Source of the DNA: an uncultured Campylobacter sp.
GTDB taxonomy: Bacteria; Campylobacterota; Campylobacteria; Campylobacterales; Campylobacteraceae
Direction of reading: 5' to 3'
DNA length: 20,091 nt
Assembly (NCBI RefSeq): GCF_938045775.1
Contig: NZ_CALIBH010000067.1
Coordinates: 1-20,091, forward strand
Under the pieces are notes generated by a model, which saw only the letters and a program-made list of their open reading frames with translations, was not told the origin of the DNA and ran no database searches. Positions 14,864 through 20,091 of the stretch are shown piece by piece. The translations under genes were made by a program, and so were the position numbers. The stretch's first letter is position 1. Each line of letters begins with the position of its first letter.

Positions 14864-14876
14864 AATGCGACAAGAC

Positions 14877-15527
14877 CTATTTCTCCAGCAGCTCCTTTAC
14901 TGCGGCGGCCATTTCATCGACGGAACCGAACGAAGCCGTGTTTAAGAGATACTTGCCGCTGACGACAAATGCCGGCACGCCCGAAATCACCGCGACTTCG
15001 TAGCCCGCGTCCCACTGCGTAAGCAGAGCCTGCGCCTTTTTGCTGGCAAGCGCCGCTTCATATTCGCTCATGCTTACGCCCGCGGCATCCAGCGCGGTTT
15101 TGATGAACCTTTGTTTATCACTGCCGCCGCCAAAATCATCCTTTTTGTCGTGGATCGCTTTGTAAATCGCAAATTTCGCTTTTTTAAATTTCGACTCGTC
15201 GCTTAGTAGGCTCACATCGTCCTTTTCATCAAGCACGATAAGGGCTGCGAATATACCGCTCGCCGTCTGTCCGAACACGCCCTTGGTTTTTAGGTGCCAC
15301 GGCAAAAACTCCGTCCCTTCGAGCTTTTTCATCAGCTGCGGCGTGACCGTCCTATCAAACGCATAGCAGTGCGGGCACTCGTAGTTAAAAATTTTGACGA
15401 CGCTGTTTTTCGGCACGTTTAACGGCTTTTGCAGCACCTGATAATTAACGCCCTCCTCTAGCGCGTTTGCGCCTACGCCAAGCAAGCAAACGGCGGCTAA
15501 AATTCTTAAAAATTTAGCGATTTTCAT
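14877..15527 (-). CDS. DsbA-family periplasmic thiol oxidase, second copy
   Basis: A 216-residue DsbA-type oxidase. Signal peptide MKIAKFLRILAAVCLLGVGANA, mature from about LEEGVNY. The active site is Cys51-Pro-His-Cys54 (FNYECPHCYAFDRT), the classical DsbA dipeptide, in contrast to Pro-Phe in the DsbL-like paralogue. The cis-proline is Pro185 (SGVPAFVVSGKYLL). The rest of the chain follows the paralogue closely (HLKTKGVFGQTASGIFA, KKAKFAIYKAIHDK, ALDAAGVS). No DsbB partner lies next to it, so it probably shares DsbI or a partner elsewhere. It has its own likely promoter (minus-strand TATACAAT near 15560) and an AAAGGAAT ribosome site. It lies downstream of the aldo/keto reductase and assT2 on the same strand and may serve AssT2; that pairing is inference. 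Confidence 0.92.
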   Translation of the reverse strand: MKIAKFLRILAAVCLLGVGANALEEGVNYQVLQKPLNVPKNSVVKIFNYECPHCYAFDRTVTPQLMKKLEGTEFLPWHLKTKGVFGQTASGIFAALIVLDEKDDVSLLSDESKFKKAKFAIYKAIHDKKDDFGGGSDKQRFIKTALDAAGVSMSEYEAALASKKAQALLTQWDAGYEVAVISGVPAFVVSGKYLLNTASFGSVDEMAAAVKELLEK

Positions 15528-15710
15528 AAAATTCCTTTGCGGTAAATTTCAAAGATTGTATAAAATAAAGGGTAAATTTGAGATTAAAGCGGACAAAGGC
15601 AAGGCGGCTTCCCACAGAAAAATATATAAAAAAGCAGGCTACACTATCAACACCGCTTGAGCAAGCAGGCTAATTTATCGCTACAAGCTCAAGCTCAAAT
15701 TTAATAGCAA

Positions 15711-15750
15711 GGATTGCACGCTCGCGGCTTAATTTTGAAGCATGCAATCC
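15711..15750 (-). terminator. Stem-loop downstream of the aldo/keto reductase gene
   Basis: On the minus strand GGATTGCATGC can pair with GCGTGCAATCC over eleven positions, including one G-U pair, around an 18-base loop. It lies just after the aldo/keto reductase stop. The following TTGCTATTAAATTT is only loosely T-rich, so termination is possible but not certain. Confidence 0.35.
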
Positions 15751-15768
15751 GCTTTAATTTAATAAATT

Positions 15769-16623
15769 TTATTTATCAAAGGCATGGATTATCCACTTTA
15801 CGCGCTCAGGATCTGCGTGATCGAAAAATAGCGTCTTGCCTGTATCCAGCGCAGCGATGGCAGCCATATCATCAGGCGCAAGCGTAAAATCAAAAATGTC
15901 GAAATTTTGCTTCATCCTCTCGATTTTAACGCTTTTTGGAATGACGACTATGCCGCGTTGTATGAGCCAGCGCAAAATAACCTGAGCTGAGCTTTTGCCA
16001 TATTTTTCACCGATACCGCTTAGCACGGCGTTTTTAAATATATCGTTTTTGCCCTCGACGAAGCTAGCCCACGATTCAAATGCTATGCCGTAGCCCTCAA
16101 GTACGCATTTTAACGCTTCACGCTGATAAAACGGATGGCACTCAAGCTGATTTACCGCAGGGATCACGCCGCTGTTTTCGCACAGATCGACGATCCGATC
16201 GGCGTAGAAGTTGCTAACGCCGATACTGCGGATACGACCCTCATCGCGCAAACGTTTCATCGCTCGCCACGAGCCGTAAATATCGCCATATGGCTGATGA
16301 ATGAGATAAAGGTCGAGGTAGTCAAGTCCTAGCTTTTTCATCGACGCATCAAAGGCCTTTAGCGCGCGCTCCTCACCTGCGTCGCTGATCCAAAGCTTAG
16401 TAGTGATAAACAGCTCCTCGCGCTTTAACCTGCCTGCAAGAGCCGTCTTAATTGCTGCACCCACGCTTTCTTCATTAAAATACGCCTTTGCCGTATCGAT
16501 GCTGCGGTAACCGACTGAGATCGCATCCTCAACGCATCTTTGCGTCTCTTTCGGATCTACCTGAAATACGCCAAATCCCAAAATCGGCATCTTGTTGCCG
16601 TCGTTTAAGCTTACAAATTCCAT
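15769..16623 (-). CDS. Aldo/keto reductase
   Basis: A 284-residue NAD(P)H-dependent carbonyl reductase of the (beta/alpha)8 barrel family, cytosolic. The catalytic tetrad is complete: Asp43 (SIDTAKAY), Tyr48, Lys76 (TTKLW) and His109 (LIHQPYG). Other family blocks are GFGVFQVDP (16-24), RSIGVSNF (phosphate and substrate loop), AVNQLECHPFYQ and the cofactor clamp VIPKSVKIERMKQNF. It looks like the AKR5 (2,5-diketo-gluconate reductase-like) group common in bacteria, whose natural substrates are mostly unknown. It has its own ribosome site (AAAGGAG) and a possible -10 (TATAAG on the minus strand near 16655). It sits between assT2 and dsbA2 on the same strand; no functional tie is evident. Confidence 0.92.
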   Translation of the reverse strand: MEFVSLNDGNKMPILGFGVFQVDPKETQRCVEDAISVGYRSIDTAKAYFNEESVGAAIKTALAGRLKREELFITTKLWISDAGEERALKAFDASMKKLGLDYLDLYLIHQPYGDIYGSWRAMKRLRDEGRIRSIGVSNFYADRIVDLCENSGVIPAVNQLECHPFYQREALKCVLEGYGIAFESWASFVEGKNDIFKNAVLSGIGEKYGKSSAQVILRWLIQRGIVVIPKSVKIERMKQNFDIFDFTLAPDDMAAIAALDTGKTLFFDHADPERVKWIIHAFDK

Positions 16624-16750
16624 TTTTGCTCCTTTGCTAAAAAATTCATCTTATATAAAATTTAAAATTTCGCGCTTAATTTGCAAAATTCTATCCACAC
16701 CAAAGCAGTAGGTGAAATTTAAAAGCAAAATTCCAACCCACCGCGAAATT

Positions 16751-18523
16751 TTAATAATCAAAAATATTCGGATCAATCACCAGCGCGCGGTAGGCTACGT
16801 CGTCTCTAGACGCCGACTCCACGTCCATCTCAAATTTGACGTCGTTTGTTTTCGGATCGATCTCCACGAGTACCATTTTTATCGTCTTATCGAGCTTTAG
16901 CAGATAGACGTTCGAGCTTGAGATAAAATACGTGCTTTTATCCTTTTGCCACTCCACGACGCTAGTAACCGCGCTATAGAAGTCAAATCCGCGCTCCTTG
17001 CCAAACTCCCACGTCTGCTCGACGGTGCCCTTTTTCTCGTCGATCTTGTACTCGACCGCGCGAGAGTATTTTTGCTCTTTTAGCGCAGGCTGCTCCATGC
17101 CGCGACCGTCGCCGTTGTCAAATACGCTGATGTATTTTACAGAGCCCTTGTTATCGTAGCGCGGAGTTAGCCACGCGGTGTGCTGCGTCCACGACCAGTC
17201 GAAGTCGCCCTCGCATCTTGAGTTTTCGCATTTTATTTTGTTGCCGTTTTTATCCACGGGCACTAGCACTTTTTCTTTAAAGTCCGCGCTCCAGCCTTCA
17301 GGAGACGCTAGGATCCATTTTACCTTTTTGTCGCGGCCGATCTTGACGATGCCTTGGTGGCGAAGCGAGAGGATGATGCCGTCGTCGCTAGGATCGTATG
17401 AGATCGAGTTTACGTGCGCCCAGTTGCGTCCCGTGCCGGTCGAGGTTACGTCGCCGAAAGGCAGATCGTCGCTGATTTTGATCTCTTTGGCGTCCATATC
17501 GATATTTAGGCACACGGCGCGAGCGTCAAGGGCTTTGATGAGGTTGCTGCGATAGACGTTTTTGCCGAAAATTTCATTCAGATCCCACTCGTCCACGACC
17601 TTGCCGCTGCCATCCACTTCGATGATGTGATCTCTGATCGTGTGTGAGAGCCTGCCGTCTGCGTGGTGGTAGTTGTATTTACCGACGCGAAGCAGCAGAT
17701 GATCGCCCTTAAGCGGCATCACCTCGTGGCTAAGATCGATGTAGCCGCGCGGCAGCTCGCGATTATACACCTCCTTGCCCATCATATCGTAGCGCATATA
17801 TCGCTGCGCCATGCCCCAGCTCAGATCGCCGTTTGGCAGCTGATGAAAGCCCATCATCATGCCGCCGTCCATCACTCTGCGCTCGCTGCGGTCGTAAAAT
17901 TTCTGATAGTCCAGATACCATCTGACCTCGCCCTGCGTATCGACGACAAAATTTTCGGTGAAATCATTCCAGCTAGCGGCACCGCCGTTTTTCCAATCAA
18001 GCGGCTTATAAACGCTCGTGATGGTGTTGTTGATGAGATAGAGCCTGTTTTTAAAGGCAGGATCGACCTTTTTGACCTTCATCTTTTGCATATGGCTAAA
18101 TCTAAAATCGCGGCTATACGTCACGATCGGCTGAGCGTAAATTTTATACTTTTCGACCTTCTTTTCGCCGTTAAAAACGTAGCTTACTTCGACCTCGTTT
18201 AGATAGTCCGGATACAGCCCCCAGATCGGCACGCCGTCGTGCGTCAGTAGCGCATGCTCGGAGACGTTATAGGCGATGTCGATGCCGCCGCCCGGTTTGC
18301 CCAGCACCCGCACGTGGACATCCTTGATATCCTTGCCCGCGCGATCGATGACGGCGGTCAGAGGCGCCACGTCGTAGGGGTTGATAAACACCGAGCCAAG
18401 CTCGCCCTGGGTTTTTACCTGATGCGCCAAAACGCCCGCACTCGCAGTCTGCGGCACCGCTATAAGCGCGCCGCCTGCTAAGGCCGCAGCCAAAACGATA
18501 GAACCGAAAAAATTCTTACGCAT
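16751..18523 (-). CDS. assT: Periplasmic arylsulfate sulfotransferase (copy 2)
   Basis: A 590-residue paralogue of copy 1. Signal peptide MRKNFFGSIVLAAALAGGALIAVPQTASA. The active-site set is complete: His266 (DLSHEVMP), His370 and Asn372 (NWAHVNSISYDPSDD), Arg388 (SLRHQGIV) and the sulfated His448 (WSWTQHTAW). The disulfide pair is Cys432/Cys437 (CENSRC, Cys-x4-Cys), two residues tighter than in copy 1 and tighter than the pair reported for the E. coli enzyme (418/424). Cys338 (AVCLNID) is shared with copy 1. The C-terminus differs fully from copy 1 and ends in VIDPNIFDY. The start is supported by AAAAGGAGCG. It is divergent from a small tautomerase and may be co-transcribed with the aldo/keto reductase and dsbA2, although gaps of 127 and 241 bases and internal promoters argue for separate units. 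Different substrates from copy 1 are likely but unproven. Confidence 0.95.
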   Translation of the reverse strand: MRKNFFGSIVLAAALAGGALIAVPQTASAGVLAHQVKTQGELGSVFINPYDVAPLTAVIDRAGKDIKDVHVRVLGKPGGGIDIAYNVSEHALLTHDGVPIWGLYPDYLNEVEVSYVFNGEKKVEKYKIYAQPIVTYSRDFRFSHMQKMKVKKVDPAFKNRLYLINNTITSVYKPLDWKNGGAASWNDFTENFVVDTQGEVRWYLDYQKFYDRSERRVMDGGMMMGFHQLPNGDLSWGMAQRYMRYDMMGKEVYNRELPRGYIDLSHEVMPLKGDHLLLRVGKYNYHHADGRLSHTIRDHIIEVDGSGKVVDEWDLNEIFGKNVYRSNLIKALDARAVCLNIDMDAKEIKISDDLPFGDVTSTGTGRNWAHVNSISYDPSDDGIILSLRHQGIVKIGRDKKVKWILASPEGWSADFKEKVLVPVDKNGNKIKCENSRCEGDFDWSWTQHTAWLTPRYDNKGSVKYISVFDNGDGRGMEQPALKEQKYSRAVEYKIDEKKGTVEQTWEFGKERGFDFYSAVTSVVEWQKDKSTYFISSSNVYLLKLDKTIKMVLVEIDPKTNDVKFEMDVESASRDDVAYRALVIDPNIFDY

Positions 18524-18588
18524 ATTCGCTCCTTTTGGGTAAATTTATCAAATTTTACTACTACCAAATCACATAATAATCATACTAG

Positions 18589-18607
18589 CTTTAAATCAAA
18601 TTTAAAG
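18589..18607. promoter_or_regulatory. 19-bp inverted repeat between assT2 and the tautomerase gene
   Basis: CTTTAAAT and ATTTAAAG flank CAA as perfect eight-base arms. It lies 66-84 bases upstream of assT2 and about 70 bases upstream of the tautomerase -10, so it could be a shared operator. AT-rich composition lowers its weight. Confidence 0.35.
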
Positions 18608-18671
18608 TTAAATTCTAATATATCTACTTAAATTTTAGAACGCAAACGAGACGGGTAACAGTCTAAAATTT

Positions 18672-18679
18672 GATATAAT
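18672..18679 (+). promoter_or_regulatory. Extended -10 promoter of the tautomerase gene
   Basis: TTTGATATAATTAG contains TGA-TATAAT, a textbook extended -10 for the Campylobacter housekeeping sigma factor. Transcription would begin near 18686, followed by TTTAAGGAGAG before the ATG at 18712. Confidence 0.65.
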
Positions 18680-18711
18680 TAGCCCTGCTTTATAAAATTT
18701 AAGGAGAGAAA

Positions 18712-18921
18712 ATGCCATTCGTAAATATAAAAGTAGCCGCTCCAGAGCCTACAAAAGAGCAAAAAAAGCAAATCATCGCCGAGATTACGGACACGTTAGC
18801 GCGCGTATTAGGCAAAGACCCAGCCGCAATACTCGTGATGATCGAAACGCTCGGTATGGACAGCATCGGTAAAAGCGGTCTAAGTCTTGAGGAGATCAAA
18901 CAAAATAAAGAGAAAAAATAA
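18712..18921 (+). CDS. 4-oxalocrotonate tautomerase family protein
   Basis: A 69-residue protein starting MPFVNIKVAAPEPTKEQKKQIIAEITDTLARVLG. After Met removal the N-terminal Pro would be the catalytic base of the tautomerase superfamily. Size and the PFVNIK start match DmpI-like tautomerases found in Helicobacter and Campylobacter, whose natural substrates are unknown. The usual later block NYGLGG is replaced by DSIGKSG (residues 50-56), and the tail is very Lys/Glu rich. It has a clear promoter and AAGGAG. It is convergent with the SDR-like gene, the stops being only 23 bases apart. Because it is divergent from assT2, a role with phenolic or keto compounds is tempting but not shown. Confidence 0.85.
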   Translation: MPFVNIKVAAPEPTKEQKKQIIAEITDTLARVLGKDPAAILVMIETLGMDSIGKSGLSLEEIKQNKEKK

Positions 18922-18944
18922 GCGAATTTTTATAGGATTTTGAG

Positions 18945-19529
18945 CTAAAAATCACGCTCGCAGCGGGCGATACTTGCGCCGCCAAGCGGTCTAAATTTAC
19001 CGAACACGCAGGCGGGCAGCAGTTTAAAAACCGCCGCCGCGATCCATTCTAGCGGGCGAGTATCCGACCTCTCGCCCAAGATTAACGGCGGACGGACGAT
19101 CTGAAGGCTGTCAAAGCGAAGCTCGCTCACGCGCCGCTCAATACGTCCTTTGGCGCGTAGATAAAAGCTTAGCGAGTCCTCGTTCGCCCCCGGAGCTGAT
19201 ACGAGCACAAAGCACCGCACGCCCGCTGCTTTGCCCCACTTCGCCGCCGCATAGACGTAGTCCACATCCACGCGCAAAAACGCCTCGCGCGAACCCGCCT
19301 GCTTCATCGTCGTGCCAAGCGCGCAAAAAATTTCATCAAATTTATACGATGTAATATCCGAGATACCCTCAAAATCAATGACCTGCGCGCGAAGCTTAGG
19401 GTGGCAAAAGCCTATCTCGCGGCGCGTCCATACCTCTACCTCATCGTAACCCGGGCTCTCGCAAAGCTCGCGCACCAGCTCCCTGCCCACGACGCCCGTA
19501 GCGCCCAATACCAAGGCGGATTTTCCCAT
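18945..19529 (-). CDS. NAD(P)-binding Rossmann protein (atypical SDR, HTATIP2/YbjT-like)
   Basis: A 194-residue protein with the dinucleotide-binding motif GATGVVG at residues 9-15 in ALVLGATGVVGRELV. The helix start DEIFCALGTTMKQAG (65-79) and FVLVSAPGAN (107-116) are typical of the small atypical SDR group. Tyr123 and Lys127 (SFYLRAKG) form the YxxxK pair, and IVRPPLILGER (144-154) is the substrate-side loop. It probably binds NAD(P)H and may be an oxidoreductase; the substrate is unknown. The family usually runs to about 210-220 residues, and here the end (FRPLGGASIARCERDF) stops roughly where a last helix of the RPI..VARAM type is expected, so a small C-terminal loss is possible. AAGGAA precedes the ATG. 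Confidence 0.82.
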   Translation of the reverse strand: MGKSALVLGATGVVGRELVRELCESPGYDEVEVWTRREIGFCHPKLRAQVIDFEGISDITSYKFDEIFCALGTTMKQAGSREAFLRVDVDYVYAAAKWGKAAGVRCFVLVSAPGANEDSLSFYLRAKGRIERRVSELRFDSLQIVRPPLILGERSDTRPLEWIAAAVFKLLPACVFGKFRPLGGASIARCERDF

Positions 19530-19639
19530 TTTCGTTCCTTGAATTTCTTTAAATTTTATCGCGCTTTGCAGTCAAATTTAGCTCAGGCGCTGCGTTACTC
19601 AAATTTTACGCCTCGTCGCGTGACGCGTAATGCATAAAT

Positions 19640-19822
19640 TTAGCGTTTGCCTGCGTAGTCAAATCGCGGGGTTCCCAAGCTAAACTCGAAGCTGTTTCGA
19701 TCCGCCGCACCCACGCACGCGTCGCCATCGTAAAGCGCGAGCAAGAATTCCGCCATCTCCTCGCTTGAGTGATAGCGCTTAAAAGCCGCATCGTAGTCGT
19801 AGCCCGCATCATCCGTCGCCAC
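19640..19822 (-). CDS. Doubtful small ORF or gene remnant
   Basis: A 60-residue frame from a GTG (MATDDAGYDYDAAFKRYHSSEEMAEFLLALYDGDACVGAADRNSFEFSLGTPRFDYAGKR). The frame is open further upstream to 19879 (SFIPPRNFTLHSVIFGP precedes it) but offers no ATG. Codon choice (GCG, GAT, CGC, TTT) looks like the neighbouring real genes, and the acidic sequence reads like a protein. There is no ribosome site at the GTG and I recognise no family. It could be a real small gene with an unusual start, or the remains of one between the SDR-like gene and pepT. Confidence 0.35.
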   Translation of the reverse strand: MATDDAGYDYDAAFKRYHSSEEMAEFLLALYDGDACVGAADRNSFEFSLGTPRFDYAGKR

Positions 19823-19918
19823 GGGGCCAAAAATTACGCTATGCAGGGTAAAATTTCGCGGCGGAATGAACGAGCTAAATTAAAATCAAATCTGCGCGCG
19901 GAACAGAAAGCGCCCGAG

Positions 19919-20091
19919 CTAAGCTCGCGCCGCAGCTAGCGTTATGATCTGCTTAACCACCTCGCTCGCTGCCTTTAAAGAGCCTACGGGCAGGTATTCG
20001 TAGATCGAGTGGAAATTATGCCCGCCGGTAAAGAGATTCGGGCACGGCAGCCCCTTTGCGGAGATGACGGCGCCGTCGTAGCCGCCTCGCA
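19919..20091 (-). CDS. pepT: Peptidase T, C-terminal end (cut by the window edge)
   Basis: The last 56 residues of a minus-strand gene whose start lies beyond the window. The sequence RGGYDGAVISAKGLPCPNLF followed by TGGHNFHSIYEYLPVGSLKAASEVVKQI matches the end of peptidase T. In that family RGGTDGA..S..GLP.PN.FTGGHNFH carries a zinc-ligand histidine (here in GGHNFHS). PepT is a cytosolic M20 metallopeptidase that removes the N-terminal residue from tripeptides. One change from the usual block: Tyr replaces Thr in RGG-T-DGA. The stop is TAG at 19919-19921. Being a terminal fragment, the call rests on this one strong block. Confidence 0.8.
   Translation of the reverse strand, partial: RGGYDGAVISAKGLPCPNLFTGGHNFHSIYEYLPVGSLKAASEVVKQIITLAAARA

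Larger units (their letters stand above)
14344..14876. other. Convergent intergenic region with a degenerate tandem duplication
   Basis: About 530 bases between the convergent response regulator and dsbA2 genes. The first two-thirds are two diverged copies of the same DNA, listed separately. The last third holds inverted AAATTTAGTCGC / GCGACTAAATTT arms and a short hairpin near the dsbA2 stop. A 65-codon frame at 14366-14563 has no ribosome site and lies across the repeat, so I do not call it a gene. Confidence 0.6.

Noticed and set aside
17663..18202. 179-codon plus-strand frame opposite assT2
   Set aside because: His/Ala/Val-rich peptide typical of an antisense shadow; assT2 on the other strand has its complete active site.

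Overview
The window reads as a chromosomal segment of a host-associated Campylobacter-type epsilonproteobacterium. Extragenic DNA is saturated with AAATTT-type words, yet coding regions are fairly GC-rich for this group. Gene content also fits: a Tor/DMSO reductase followed by a mono-haem cytochrome, Hcp-like Sel1 proteins, DsbI and AssT. The oral, higher-GC species (C. gracilis, C. showae or C. rectus type) fit best; this species-level guess is inference. No CRISPR array, tRNA, rRNA, transposase or phage gene was seen.

Layout. (a) 203-1702, minus: a two-gene operon of secreted, cysteine-paired Sel1-repeat proteins. (b) 2213-5424, plus: a Tat-exported molybdopterin N-/S-oxide reductase (torA/DMSO reductase family) and its mono-haem c-type cytochrome. 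The cytochrome carries an N-terminal extension built from a 24-nt tandem repeat. (c) 5425-6329: about 900 bases without a gene, full of short degenerate AAATTT repeats. (d) 6330-8237: divergent pyridoxamine kinase (minus) and MenA-type prenyltransferase (plus). (e) 8601-18523: an arylsulfate sulfotransferase island. It holds assT1 (minus), then divergent dsbL-like and dsbI genes, a histidine kinase and a response regulator (all plus), then dsbA2, an aldo/keto reductase and assT2 (all minus). (f) 18712-20091: a small tautomerase (plus), an atypical SDR-like protein, a doubtful small ORF and the C-terminal end of peptidase T (minus), cut by the window edge.

How the genes may work together. The theme is periplasmic redox chemistry. 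AssT enzymes move sulfate between phenolic compounds and need a disulfide, which DsbL/DsbI-type pairs supply in other bacteria. DsbI hands electrons to quinone. Menaquinone, to which MenA contributes, would also feed the terminal N-/S-oxide reductase through its cytochrome. The Sel1/Hcp-like proteins have eight and fourteen cysteines and are likely Dsb clients too. The two-component system directly follows dsbI and is a candidate regulator of the island, but nothing in the sequence proves its target. The most interesting features are the double AssT/Dsb island, the repeat-coded extension on the cytochrome, a perfect 26-bp palindrome directly in front of the kinase gene, and a MenA-type enzyme in a lineage known for the futalosine pathway.
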